DNA of 64,000 nt from positions 1,240,001 through 1,304,000 of the forward strand of contig NZ_CP028924.1 in assembly GCF_003061515.1 (NCBI RefSeq). Reading direction: 5' to 3'. Both the position numbers and the translations under genes were made by a program. The stretch is from Colwellia sp. Arc7-D. GTDB taxonomy: Bacteria; Pseudomonadota; Gammaproteobacteria; Enterobacterales; Alteromonadaceae. Below are positions 44,459 to 54,454 of this stretch, in pieces. Position 1 is the stretch's first letter; each line of letters starts with the position of its first letter. A model generated the notes under the pieces. The model saw nothing but the letters and a program-made list of their open reading frames with translations, searched no databases and was not told the DNA's origin.

Positions 44459-45580
44459 ATGAAAATAACAGTGGAAAATCATGAGGAAAGTACACTTGAA
44501 CTAGGCCCTCAGGCATTTTCCAAGCAGAGCCATCAGTTTTGGACATTACAAATTACCGGTTGGTTAGGTTATGCCGTAGTGGTGTTTTTAGCCATTATTC
44601 GACCTCAAATTGGACTTGAAGGCTTTAATTTCTCAGGCCAAATGATAAATTTAGTACTCGAAACGCTCAGTGGTTTTCTTCTATCTTATCTACAGTGGCA
44701 ACTTATTCGAAAAATTGTGCACCTGCCACTGAGAAAAACCCTATTTTTAAGTTTTGCTTCTGCGGCTTCACTTGGGCTGTTATTTAATGTACTTAAGTTA
44801 AGCTTTTTTAAAATGTTGGTTTACCAGCAACAGTGGAATGAGGCTTGGAATACCTTAGAGTTTGGTGGCTGGTTAATGTTTTCATTAACGACCATGTTTG
44901 TTTGGACTTCAATTTATTTTATTATGCTTTATAACACTAAATTGCAAGGCGAGCATGAGATGTTATTGCGCGCGCAAACAGCGACTAAAGATGCACAACT
45001 GCAAATGTTAAGGTATCAACTTAATCCTCATTTTATGTTCAACACTATGAATGCTATTTCAACATTAATTTACAAAAATGAAAATGAAACCGCTAATGAA
45101 ATGCTTGATAAACTGTGTGAGTTTTTCCGTTATTCGTTAGATAAAAATGACAAAAGTAAAACCAGCTTACTAAAAGAGCTGGAGTTAATTGAGCTTTATT
45201 TATCAATTGAAAAAGTCAGGTTTGGCGATCGCCTGAATGTAGAAATCGATGTTTGTAGTAAGGCTTTAGCTTGCCAAGTTCCTTGTATGTTGTTACAACC
45301 TTTAGTAGAAAATGCCATTAAATACGCGATTGAATTGAGAAAATCTGGTGGTAAAATTTGTATCAGCGCCCAAAAGTCTCATGATCGTTTATTGCTAAAA
45401 GTTATCGATAATGGTCAAGAAAGCCAAGGCAAAGTCAGTGATGGCTTCGGCATTGGCTTGAGCAATACTAAAGCTAGGCTCAGTGCTATGTTTAATGGTG
45501 ATTTTGAAGTAAATATTTCTGATACCACCGAGGGCGGTACTATGGTTGCTATATCTATTCCATTTGAGAAAAATAATTAA
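44459..45580 (+). CDS. LytS/YehU-type sensor histidine kinase
   Basis: About 373 residues from the ATG at 44459 (the longer GTG frame adds ten residues). Four predicted membrane segments between residues 25 and 145 (LGYAVVVFLAIIR, LVLETLSGFLLSY, LFLSFASAASLGLLF, LMFSLTTMFVWTS) then the His_kinase domain with the phospho-His in QLNPHFMFNTMNAIS and an HATPase with LLQPLVENAIKYA and GIGLSNTKARL. It controls the LytTR regulator 3 bases downstream. The signal is unknown; the glucan locus beside it makes a sugar or cell-envelope cue possible (inference). Confidence 0.92.
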   Translation: MKITVENHEESTLELGPQAFSKQSHQFWTLQITGWLGYAVVVFLAIIRPQIGLEGFNFSGQMINLVLETLSGFLLSYLQWQLIRKIVHLPLRKTLFLSFASAASLGLLFNVLKLSFFKMLVYQQQWNEAWNTLEFGGWLMFSLTTMFVWTSIYFIMLYNTKLQGEHEMLLRAQTATKDAQLQMLRYQLNPHFMFNTMNAISTLIYKNENETANEMLDKLCEFFRYSLDKNDKSKTSLLKELELIELYLSIEKVRFGDRLNVEIDVCSKALACQVPCMLLQPLVENAIKYAIELRKSGGKICISAQKSHDRLLLKVIDNGQESQGKVSDGFGIGLSNTKARLSAMFNGDFEVNISDTTEGGTMVAISIPFEKNN

Positions 45581-45583
45581 TTT

Positions 45584-46414
45584 ATGATAAATAAACCGTT
45601 AACCGCAATAATTGTTGATGATGAGCCACTTGCCCTAGAAGGCTTGAGGCTAAGGTTGGAAAAAATACCTGAAATTGAGGTGATAGCAGAGGCTAGCGAT
45701 GGCGATCAAGCCATTCACTTGTGTCAAACCCTTTGTCCTGATGTGCTTTTTTTAGATTTACGCTTACCCGGTTTAAATGGTATTGAAGTAGTACAAGCAT
45801 TGCAATCTGATGTTTTGCCTATGGTTGTTTTTGTTAGTGCTTATGGTGAATATGCATTAGAAGCATTTGAACTTAATGCGATTGACTATGTGCTAAAACC
45901 AGCCAATTTAGGACGCTTGCAAAAAACAGTAGAACGTATAATGCAACGGGTTAAACCTGAAGATTCTAGTAATGAAAAGTTTAAACTCTTACGTGCCTTA
46001 GGTAAAACCTCAGGTATCGCAGTCAGTGAGTTAGAAAACTGGCTAGCAACAGACTTACCTTTACCTACGCTTTTTAACCAAGAGTTAGTGATTAAAAACA
46101 GCGATCATGAAAAAGTTTTTTTACCGATAAATGATATTCGTTGGATTGATGCAGCAGGCGATTATATGTGTGTTCATACACTTAAAGAGACACATATTGT
46201 GCGAATAACCATGAAAAAGTTGGTAAGTCAGCTCGACCCTAAAATATTTTCTCGAATTCACAAATCTACCTTGGTAAATGTTAACTGCATTAAGAGTATT
46301 AAGCCTTTGCGAAACAGTGAAAGTATTCTTGATTTGGGTGATGATGTGCAATTAAAAGTCAGTCGTAATTACAGCTCTAGCATTCAACAAATTGTTGAAT
46401 CTAAACAACTGTAA
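45584..46414 (+). CDS. LytTR family response regulator
   Basis: 276 residues. Receiver domain (residues 1-120) with the acidic pair IIVDDEP and phospho-Asp in DVLFLDLRLPG, then the LytTR DNA-binding domain (VFLPINDIRWIDAAGDYMCVHT, FSRIHKSTLVNVNCIKSI, LKVSRNYSSSI). It pairs with the LytS-like kinase directly upstream. LytTR regulators bind direct repeats; whether the glucan genes are targets is open. The GH16 gene begins 264 bases further. Confidence 0.92.
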   Translation: MINKPLTAIIVDDEPLALEGLRLRLEKIPEIEVIAEASDGDQAIHLCQTLCPDVLFLDLRLPGLNGIEVVQALQSDVLPMVVFVSAYGEYALEAFELNAIDYVLKPANLGRLQKTVERIMQRVKPEDSSNEKFKLLRALGKTSGIAVSELENWLATDLPLPTLFNQELVIKNSDHEKVFLPINDIRWIDAAGDYMCVHTLKETHIVRITMKKLVSQLDPKIFSRIHKSTLVNVNCIKSIKPLRNSESILDLGDDVQLKVSRNYSSSIQQIVESKQL

Positions 46415-46678
46415 CCTCTTATCGTATTTTTGTTTCGTCTTGTCTCGTTTTTAACGTTAAAACCTTCTATGCCGCATGCTATAACCACCATGGCGCATTT
46501 CGTTTGTAACTATTTGTAATTTGAATCAGTATGATTGCAGGGGGTAGTCTGTAATTGTTATGTAAATAGCATTATGGCTGCCGAGCTATGTTACTAATGA
46601 ATTCGTATCAGATAATATAATTACAATCATACGAGTTTTTAGTACAACAAAAATAGTTGGGTAATTGGAAAACAAATT

Positions 46679-49600
46679 ATGTTAAAAGCTGCAAAAAATA
46701 TTACACAGTTGCTTGCTTTACTATCAACCATCACTTTAATAGGGTGTGGCGGTAGTAGTGCTGAAACCGAAACTAAACCGGACAAAATTGATCCGCAACA
46801 GCCCGTCAGTGATTGGGCAATGGTGTGGAGTGACGAATTTGATGGCGAGGCTATCAATGCGCAAAACTGGACACATGAAGTTAACTGTGCCGGTGGTGGT
46901 AACCAAGAAAAGCAATGTTACACCGATAGCGCAGAAAACTCATTTATAGAAGATGGCATGTTAAACCTTGTCGCTTTACCTGCTGAAGATGGCGCTGCAT
47001 TGCCTTATACATCAGCAAGAATGATCACTCGTTATAAAACAGACTTTAAATATGGTCGAGTTGAAATGCGCGCTAAAGTTCCTTCAGGACAAGGTAGTTG
47101 GCCAGCATTTTGGATGATGCCTACTGATGAAGAATATGGCGAATGGCCACGTTCGGGTGAAATTGATATTTTTGAATCGGTTAACTTAGGTGCTGCTAGA
47201 GAAGATGGCACCGCAGAAAATCACATTTACGGTACCATTCATTACGGTAAAAGTTACCCTGACAACTCTTCATCAGGCAAAACCTATAGCTTAGCTGACG
47301 GTGTTAGCCCAGCAGACGACTTTCATACTTATGCCATAGAGTGGCAAGAAGGTGAAATTCGTTGGTATATGGATGGCTACTTGTATGCGACACAGCGCCA
47401 ATCAAAAGTGCGCTACAACAGTAAAGATGAAGCGGTTGGCCTAGCGCACAGAGGTTGGTTCACAGAATACTTCGACCAAGTTTCTGGTGAACTTAAAACC
47501 CATTGGGACACTGCACCATTTGATAAGGAATTTTATTTAATTCTTAATTTTGCCGTTGGTGGTAGCTGGCCTGAAAGCGTCAACGAAACAGGTATTGACG
47601 CAAGCGCTTTTCATGCTGAAAACAAATATGTAGTCGATTATGTAAGAGTTTATCAATGTCAGTCTAACCCTGAAACAGGTAAAGGCTGTGAAACCGTGAG
47701 ACCTGGTTATGACAGCTTTGACGATGCACTTGTTGAAGGTAAAGCACCCGTGCCATTACCACCCAGTGACGGTGTTGCTAAAAACATCGCTATTTTTGAT
47801 GGCTCTTTAGAGGCTAACTGGACTGCATGGGATTGTTGTGGCGGAACAACACCTGCAATTATTGCTGATGCTGACAAAGGCGACGTAGTTCAATTTAATA
47901 TCAATGACAATAACGGTACAGTGTTAGGATTTTCAACCAGAGATGGACATTTTCCTGCTGACTTTACCGGTGTTTCAGCCCCATTTGATGCATCTCCATT
48001 ACTCGACTTAAACGGCAAATTGTCATTTGAAATGAAAGTCGTGACTGCTCCTACATCGGCTACTACATGGTTACTTAAAGCAGAAGCGGGTGACGGCGGA
48101 CCAAACACAGGTGATGTTGCGCTTAATACCAGTGTTGAAGGTTTAGACCCAGTAGTTGGTCAATGGCAAACTTATACTTTCTCATTAGCTACGCTGCAAG
48201 AAAAAGGCTTAGACCTGAGTGCGATTGATGTTTTGATGGTTTTCCCTGCTTGGCAAACGGGTGAAGGTGCTGAGTATTTAATTACCAACATGAAAATTGA
48301 AGGTGATGTGGGTGCTTCTCCTGAGCTTGTTATTTTTACAGATAACGAAAACCCAAGCTGGCCAATGTGGGATTGTTGTGGTGGTTCTACCCCAACAGTT
48401 GAATTAGATGATGACGCACACGGTAACGTAGCTGAGTTTTCAATCGGTGCTGATCCAACGGTAATGGGCTTTATTTCTCGCATAGACAACACTGAAACTC
48501 CGGCGCCATTTGACGCTTCAGCCATTATTTCTAATGGTGTTATTCAATTCGATATGAAAGTTGTGAACATGCCAAACGATGCTGGCGCCACTTGGATGTT
48601 CAAAGTTGAATCTGATAACAATACCTCAGCGGTTGAGTTACCTTTATCGAGCAGTGTTGAAGGAGTAACTCCTGTTGCTGGTCAATGGCAAACTTATACC
48701 TTTAACATAGCTGATTTAGCTAATGCTGATTTAAATGTTAGTGCTATCGATGTCATTATGATATTCCCTGCTTGGAGCACTGGTGAAGGTGCGGTTTACC
48801 GTGTTGATAATGCCAAAATTTATGATCCAAGTGCCTCAACAGGTTTTAATGGTCACGTATTATTTGCTGACGCTGCTAAAGAGCAATGGAGCATTTGGGA
48901 CTGTTGTGGTGGTTCGACACCAACCCTTGAAAATGACGATACCGAACACGGCATGACCGCTGAATTTGTTATTGGCGCTGCTCCCACTGTTATGGGCTTA
49001 CTTGCTGACGACGATGTTTATTTAGATGCTGCAAGTTTACTAAGTAATGGTGTTGTGCAATTTGAAATGAAAGTGCTTAGTGCACCAAATGACGCAAGTG
49101 CTGTGTGGAAGTTTAAAATTGAAGCCGGTGATACTACCTCTGCTGTTGAGTTTGATTTGAGTGCAAGCAACGAAGGGCAAGTTCCAGTGGTTGGCCAATG
49201 GCAAACCTATACTTACTCACTTCAAAGCTTATTTGATGGCGGTTTAGATTTAAGTGCGATTGACGTTCTTATGGTGTTCCCAGCATGGGGCACAGGTGAA
49301 GGCGCAGTGTATCGCTTAGATAACGTCATGATCTATGATCCTGCCAGTGTTCCTGCACCACAAGGACTAACCTTGTATGACAATGCTCAAAACCCTGAGT
49401 GGCCTATTTGGGATTGTTGTGCGGGTTCAACGCCAACGGAAGAAAATGATGATGCTGACCACGGTATGGTAGCAGAGTTTGTTATTGGTGCTTCTCCTAC
49501 TGTAATGGGGTTTTTAGCCAACGATGCCGTCTATTATGATGCTAGTGGTATACAGCAAAGCGGTGTTGTTAAGTTTGATATGAAAATGGTTAGTGCTCCT

Positions 49601-49858
49601 AATGACGCGTCAGCGGTATGGAAATTTAAAATAGAGGCTGGAGACACCACCTCTGCAGTTGAAATGGACTTAACGGCAAGTCAAGAAGGAGCTGAGCCAG
49701 TTTTAGGGCAATGGCAAACCTATACTTATAGTCTTTCTGACTTATTTGATGCGGGTTTAGATACCAGTGAAATTGATGTAATTATGGTTTTCCCTGCTTG
49801 GGGAACGGGTGATGGAGCAGTATATCGACTAGATAATGTCGCAATAACTGCACCATAA
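46679..49858 (+). CDS. Lipoprotein GH16 endo-beta-glucanase with four WDCC modules
   Basis: 1059 residues. Lipobox LIGC at Cys23 anchors it at the surface. A GH16 domain (about 45-325) has the catalytic GE161-I-D163-I-F-E166 motif in GEIDIFESV, SWPAFWMMP and FNFAVGGSWPE-type end, typical of laminarinases cutting beta-1,3-glucan. Four tandem modules of 170-180 residues follow (tryptophan of the WDCC motif at residues 384, 564, 740 and 911), each with WxxWDCCGGxTP, GQWQTYTFS and MVFPAW. They resemble galactose-binding-like ExoP_C domains of GH3 glucanases and are probably carbohydrate-binding. It starts the glucan locus. Confidence 0.9.
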   Translation: MLKAAKNITQLLALLSTITLIGCGGSSAETETKPDKIDPQQPVSDWAMVWSDEFDGEAINAQNWTHEVNCAGGGNQEKQCYTDSAENSFIEDGMLNLVALPAEDGAALPYTSARMITRYKTDFKYGRVEMRAKVPSGQGSWPAFWMMPTDEEYGEWPRSGEIDIFESVNLGAAREDGTAENHIYGTIHYGKSYPDNSSSGKTYSLADGVSPADDFHTYAIEWQEGEIRWYMDGYLYATQRQSKVRYNSKDEAVGLAHRGWFTEYFDQVSGELKTHWDTAPFDKEFYLILNFAVGGSWPESVNETGIDASAFHAENKYVVDYVRVYQCQSNPETGKGCETVRPGYDSFDDALVEGKAPVPLPPSDGVAKNIAIFDGSLEANWTAWDCCGGTTPAIIADADKGDVVQFNINDNNGTVLGFSTRDGHFPADFTGVSAPFDASPLLDLNGKLSFEMKVVTAPTSATTWLLKAEAGDGGPNTGDVALNTSVEGLDPVVGQWQTYTFSLATLQEKGLDLSAIDVLMVFPAWQTGEGAEYLITNMKIEGDVGASPELVIFTDNENPSWPMWDCCGGSTPTVELDDDAHGNVAEFSIGADPTVMGFISRIDNTETPAPFDASAIISNGVIQFDMKVVNMPNDAGATWMFKVESDNNTSAVELPLSSSVEGVTPVAGQWQTYTFNIADLANADLNVSAIDVIMIFPAWSTGEGAVYRVDNAKIYDPSASTGFNGHVLFADAAKEQWSIWDCCGGSTPTLENDDTEHGMTAEFVIGAAPTVMGLLADDDVYLDAASLLSNGVVQFEMKVLSAPNDASAVWKFKIEAGDTTSAVEFDLSASNEGQVPVVGQWQTYTYSLQSLFDGGLDLSAIDVLMVFPAWGTGEGAVYRLDNVMIYDPASVPAPQGLTLYDNAQNPEWPIWDCCAGSTPTEENDDADHGMVAEFVIGASPTVMGFLANDAVYYDASGIQQSGVVKFDMKMVSAPNDASAVWKFKIEAGDTTSAVEMDLTASQEGAEPVLGQWQTYTYSLSDLFDAGLDTSEIDVIMVFPAWGTGDGAVYRLDNVAITAP

Positions 49859-49929
49859 ACACGTAATTAAAAAAGCCTGTGCGGCTAACAGTCGCCAGCT
49901 TAATCTAATTTTAACTAAGTAGGGTTAAT

Positions 49930-52900
49930 ATGAAACATTTAACATTTTCTAAAAAACATTTAGCTGTGTGTATATCAGCCATTATAAGTTCTGGCTTTAG
50001 CCAACAGGCGTTTGCTGAAGAAGCAGACAAAGACGCATTAGCAGAAAAAGAAGCCAATGTAGAAGTTATTACGGTATCCGGTATTCGTGGCAGCTTAGTT
50101 CGCTCGATGAATATTAAACGCGATATGTCAGGCGTTGTAGATGCTATTTCTGCAGAAGAAATGGGTAAATTCCCAGATACTAACTTAGCCGAATCTTTAC
50201 AACGTATTACCGGTGTTACTGTTAGCCGAAGTAATGGTGAAGGTAGCCAAATTACGGTGCGTGGTTTTGGTCCTGATTTTAACTTAGTGACTTTAAACGG
50301 TCGCCAAATGGCAGGTACAGGTTTTACCCGTTCATTTAACTTTGAAAACCTGTCATCTGAAGGCGTTAGTTCGCTAGAGATTATGAAAACAGCGCGTGCA
50401 GAAGCGCCAACAGGTGGGTTAGGTGCAACGGTAAATATTGTTACGTCTAAGCCATTACAAAATCCAGGTCAAAAATTCTCTTTTATGGCTAAAGGCATAC
50501 ACGACACATCGGTAAAAGAAGGTGATGATGTCACACCAGAAATTGCCGGTATTTATAGTAATACTTTTGATGATGAGCGTTTTGGTATATCAGCTAATTT
50601 CTCTTACCATCGAAGAGACTTTCAACGTCAAGCGGCGAATGTACGTTCTTGGTTAGTTAACCCAAGCTTAACTGTTGATCCTGAAAATATTATTGATAAC
50701 CGTCCTACAGATGCTGAGGGTAACCCAGCTAAGCAGTTCTTTGATCCAAGCGTCGGAGAAAATGGCGAATACGTTTCTGCCTCATTCTTTCCACAAGAAG
50801 TAAGCTTTGCCAGAGACGATATACAACGTGAACGTACTAATGCACAAGTAACGTTTCAGTTTGCGCCTACTGATGATTTGATTTTTACCCTTGATCACAC
50901 CGTTTCAAATGCGGTAACAGGCAACAATTCGCTTTCTTGGGGAATTTGGAATGGCTCATTTGGTGGTAACGCTAATGCCTACGAACTCGATGAAAACGGC
51001 ACGGCTATTTATTACAACTCTGCTGGTGATGATGCCTCTTTTACTTCGTTTCGCGAGACGAGTGAAGTTGATTCAAAAGCAACCGGTATTAATATTGAGT
51101 GGTATGCCACTGACGATTTAAGTTTTACTTTAGATGCTCATACGTCAAAAACTACAACGGATAATGGTAAAGACTCGGGTCTTGGTGCTAATGCAAGAAT
51201 CATTCTAGGCTCCGCTGACCTTGCTTCTAAAGAATATTCGTTCCGTGAAGGTGATGTTCCTGGCTTTAATGTTAACTGGAATAACGGTACACAAGAAATT
51301 AATCCAAACCAAATTGGATCAAATTTCAGTATCTTTACTAGAACACCCGGTGAGTCTGAAGTCTCTCAAGTGCAATTAGATGGTAAATTATTAACCGACA
51401 CTAATTTCGGCTTAGAAACAGTTAGATTTGGTGCTGCATATACTAAACAAACATTGCAAGGCTCAGGTGGTTCAAATAATGCAAACGCGCCAGGTTTTAA
51501 TAATGGTACTTTTGCTGAAATATTCCCTGATAGCATGTTTGAACGAGTAGACCTTAGCGACTTCCTTGATGAATTCTCTTTTGGTTCAAATGGTGTTGCG
51601 CCAGGCTATGCCTATACCTATAGCTTAGATGACGCTTTCGCTAGACAAAGCGCTTTTTTAACTGCTGATGTAGTGGGAAGTGACGTTTACGAAATAGGCA
51701 GCTTTGACGGTTTCCCTGTTAATAAAGTCGAAGAAGAAACTATCAGTTTATATGTTTCTACTGCTTGGAATTTTGTCGTGAGTGACTATGACGTTCAAGT
51801 AAACCTTGGCGTTCGTTATGAAGAAACTGACATTGTTAGCCCAGCAAAAAGTCGTGTTGCTGAGCAAGTATATTGGGCTGGTGGTTCAGAGTGGATCACT
51901 CAGTTTGCTAGTGGTGGTGAATTGGTTGAAGTGGATTTTGAAGGTGAATACGATCTACTACTTCCTATGTTAGATATTAAAGTCGATCTAAGTGATGATT
52001 TAGTGGCAAGAGCGTCATGGGGACAAACCATCACTCGACCTACATTGGGTGACATGCTTGGTAACCTAAGTTTAACCTCTTCACCAAAACTTAATTCAAG
52101 AAGTGGTAGCCGTGGTAATCCAAATTTACAGCCATTTAAGTCGACTAATATCGATTTAACACTTGAATATTACTATGACGAAGCAAGTTATGCTGCCATA
52201 GGTTTGTTCTGGAAAGATGTTGATGACTGGATTGATAATGCCGAAGTTAAAACAACTTTTGAAGGTTTACATGACGTATACCTTGGACAACGTTGGAATA
52301 GTGCCGTTGCAGCAATAACCGGTCGTGGTGAACAAGCGACTGATTCAGCAATATACAATGAAATTGTTGCTAATGGTGTTGGTATTGGTGAGAACAATCG
52401 AATTTTACCTGATGCAGCAACTGATCCGTTAATTGAATGGACAATAAGTTCACCAGAAAATGTTGGCGCACGTAAGGTTAACGGTATTGAGTTGTCTATT
52501 CAGCATTTGTTTGGTGAATCTGGTTTCGGTGCTGGCTTTAATGCCACTTTTGTTGATGGTGACGTTGAATACGATAACTACCAATTGGCTTCTCAAGCGG
52601 TACTTTCTGGTTTAAGTGATTCAGCAAACTTGCAAGGGTTTTACGAAAAAGATGGTTTGTCTGTCAAAGTTACGGGTGCATGGCGAGATCAGTATTTAAT
52701 TGGTCAAGGCTTACCTGATGCTCAAGGTGCTCCACCACAATATGCCGAAGAGTATCTTCAGTGGGATCTGAGTGTTAACTACGAAGTAAACGAAAGTATG
52801 ACGGTGTTTTTCGAAGGCGTTAATTTAACCAACGAAACGGAGCGTACATTTAGTCGCTTTGAAAGTCAGTTCTTGAGTGCCGCTCAGTACGGCCCTCGAT

Positions 52901-52935
52901 ATACTGTTGGCTTTAGATACACCATGGATAATTAA
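49930..52935 (+). CDS. TonB-dependent outer-membrane receptor
   Basis: 1001 residues. Signal peptide, then a TonB-box-like segment (VEVITVSGIRGSL), the plug domain (MGKFPDTNLAESLQRITGV, ITVRGFGPDFNLVTLNGRQ), and a beta-barrel with late TonB-dependent repeats (NLGVRYEETDI, RASWGQTITRPTLGD, and final GPRYTVGFRYTM). Located between the GH16 and a sugar transporter, it most likely imports beta-glucan oligosaccharides. There is no SusD partner, as usual outside Bacteroidetes. AGTAGGGTT precedes the ATG. Confidence 0.92.
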   Translation: MKHLTFSKKHLAVCISAIISSGFSQQAFAEEADKDALAEKEANVEVITVSGIRGSLVRSMNIKRDMSGVVDAISAEEMGKFPDTNLAESLQRITGVTVSRSNGEGSQITVRGFGPDFNLVTLNGRQMAGTGFTRSFNFENLSSEGVSSLEIMKTARAEAPTGGLGATVNIVTSKPLQNPGQKFSFMAKGIHDTSVKEGDDVTPEIAGIYSNTFDDERFGISANFSYHRRDFQRQAANVRSWLVNPSLTVDPENIIDNRPTDAEGNPAKQFFDPSVGENGEYVSASFFPQEVSFARDDIQRERTNAQVTFQFAPTDDLIFTLDHTVSNAVTGNNSLSWGIWNGSFGGNANAYELDENGTAIYYNSAGDDASFTSFRETSEVDSKATGINIEWYATDDLSFTLDAHTSKTTTDNGKDSGLGANARIILGSADLASKEYSFREGDVPGFNVNWNNGTQEINPNQIGSNFSIFTRTPGESEVSQVQLDGKLLTDTNFGLETVRFGAAYTKQTLQGSGGSNNANAPGFNNGTFAEIFPDSMFERVDLSDFLDEFSFGSNGVAPGYAYTYSLDDAFARQSAFLTADVVGSDVYEIGSFDGFPVNKVEEETISLYVSTAWNFVVSDYDVQVNLGVRYEETDIVSPAKSRVAEQVYWAGGSEWITQFASGGELVEVDFEGEYDLLLPMLDIKVDLSDDLVARASWGQTITRPTLGDMLGNLSLTSSPKLNSRSGSRGNPNLQPFKSTNIDLTLEYYYDEASYAAIGLFWKDVDDWIDNAEVKTTFEGLHDVYLGQRWNSAVAAITGRGEQATDSAIYNEIVANGVGIGENNRILPDAATDPLIEWTISSPENVGARKVNGIELSIQHLFGESGFGAGFNATFVDGDVEYDNYQLASQAVLSGLSDSANLQGFYEKDGLSVKVTGAWRDQYLIGQGLPDAQGAPPQYAEEYLQWDLSVNYEVNESMTVFFEGVNLTNETERTFSRFESQFLSAAQYGPRYTVGFRYTMDN

Positions 52936-52946
52936 TCGCTATTTAA

Positions 52947-53040
52947 GGTGCAATGCTTGAATACCTAGTATGCAGTGGCTGTGTTGTAAAAAGAGTGAGG
53001 TTAATCACTCAATAACATAGCCCTATTTACGTGTTGCACC
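52947..53040. repeat. Nested palindrome between the receptor and transporter genes
   Basis: Three nested arms: GGTGCAA (52947-52953) / TTGCACC (53034-53040), GGCTGTGTT (52977-52985) / AACATAGCC (53014-53022) with one wobble, and GAGTGA (52993-52998) / TCACTC (53005-53010). The RNA would fold as a long stem. No T tract follows, so it may stabilise or process mRNA rather than stop it. Confidence 0.65.
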
Positions 53041-53072
53041 GAATAGCTTTAATTAATAGACGGTTTTAATAC

Positions 53073-53104
53073 GCGCTTATGATAGCGGTAAGCGCATTTT
53101 TATT
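53073..53104 (+). terminator. Probable terminator after the TonB receptor
   Basis: GCGCTTA (53073-53079) / TAAGCGC (53089-53095), then ATTTTTATTT. It would end or attenuate the GH16-receptor transcript before the transporter gene. Confidence 0.6.
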
Positions 53105-53179
53105 TCGTTCTTGTTGGTGTTGCGACAATAGCTTTTACGCAAACCACAGAGAGTTATCTTCAATTTAGGAATTTATCTT

Positions 53180-54454
53180 ATGGCTATTACTTCGGTCGTA
53201 TTAGACAAACAACATAGCACGACTGATTTGGGTGCACCTAACCAAAATCGTTTTGCGTTGATCTCATTAACATCGTTGTTTTTTATGTGGGGCTTTATTA
53301 CCTGCTTAAATGACATTCTTATCCCACACTTAAAAGCCATATTCGACTTAACTTATACCCAATCGATGTTAGTGCAGTTTTGTTTTTTTGGTGCTTACTT
53401 TATTGTTTCTTTACCTGCAGGGCAGTTAGTGAAAAAAGTAGGCTATCAAAAAGGCATTGTTGTAGGTTTAGTTGTAGCCGCTTTAGGCTGTTTAATGTTT
53501 TACCCTGCTGCATCAATGCATAGTTATGCGATGTTTCTATCGGCATTGTTCGTCTTAGCCAGTGGTATTACTATCTTACAAGTTTCGGCTAACCCTTACG
53601 TTACCTTGCTTGGACCAACAGAGTCAGCTTCTTCTCGATTAACCATGACTCAGGCATTCAACTCTTTAGGTACCACAGTAGCGCCATATTTAGGTGGTTT
53701 GTTTATCCTAAATGAAGCGGTACATTCAATGGCCACTGAGCCTTCAGCAGACTCAGTTAAAGTGCCTTATTTAATTTTAACGGCGGCTTTACTGATATTA
53801 GCGGCTATTTTTTCCTGGTTAAAACTGCCTCATATTGCCAGTGCTGAAACTGAAGCCGATGAAGTTGTTTCAGGCTCGGCTTGGCAGTATCGTCATCTAG
53901 TTTTAGGCGCATTGGGAATATTTGTTTATGTTGGCGCTGAAGTCTCTATTGGTAGCTTTTTAATAAACTTTTTTGGTGAAGCTAATATTGCCGGCTTAGA
54001 AGAGATGGAAGCGGCTAAATACCTGACTTATTATTGGGGCGGCGCCATGGTTGGACGCTTTATCGGCGCGGCAGTAATGCAAAAAATTGATGCAGGTAAA
54101 ACTTTGGCTTTTAATGCTTTCTTTGCTGTGATTTTAGTCACTATTGCTATGTTAACCAGTGGTAGCTTAGCGATGTGGTCTATTTTGTTAGTGGGATTAT
54201 GTAACTCTATTATGTTTCCAACTATTTTCAGTTTGGCGTTAAACAGCTTAGGAAAACATACCAGCCAGGGTGCAGGTATACTTTGTTTAGCCATTGTAGG
54301 TGGTGCGATTGTGCCATTGTTACAGGGCGTATTAGCGGACATGGTTGGTGTGCAATTATCTTTTATCATACCGGTAGTTTGTTATATCTACATTGTTACA
54401 TACGGTGTTATTGGCTCTAAACCAACAGCTATGAACTTGAAGGAACAAGTATAA
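53180..54454 (+). CDS. FucP/GluP-type sugar:proton symporter (MFS)
   Basis: 424 residues with about 12 hydrophobic helices. Family landmarks: [52 protein letters not shown] and [21 protein letters not shown]. This group (FHS family) moves glucose, galactose or fucose with protons. The last base of its stop overlaps the GH3 start (TAATG), so translation is coupled. In a glucan locus it should take up released glucose. Confidence 0.92.
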   Translation: MAITSVVLDKQHSTTDLGAPNQNRFALISLTSLFFMWGFITCLNDILIPHLKAIFDLTYTQSMLVQFCFFGAYFIVSLPAGQLVKKVGYQKGIVVGLVVAALGCLMFYPAASMHSYAMFLSALFVLASGITILQVSANPYVTLLGPTESASSRLTMTQAFNSLGTTVAPYLGGLFILNEAVHSMATEPSADSVKVPYLILTAALLILAAIFSWLKLPHIASAETEADEVVSGSAWQYRHLVLGALGIFVYVGAEVSIGSFLINFFGEANIAGLEEMEAAKYLTYYWGGAMVGRFIGAAVMQKIDAGKTLAFNAFFAVILVTIAMLTSGSLAMWSILLVGLCNSIMFPTIFSLALNSLGKHTSQGAGILCLAIVGGAIVPLLQGVLADMVGVQLSFIIPVVCYIYIVTYGVIGSKPTAMNLKEQV

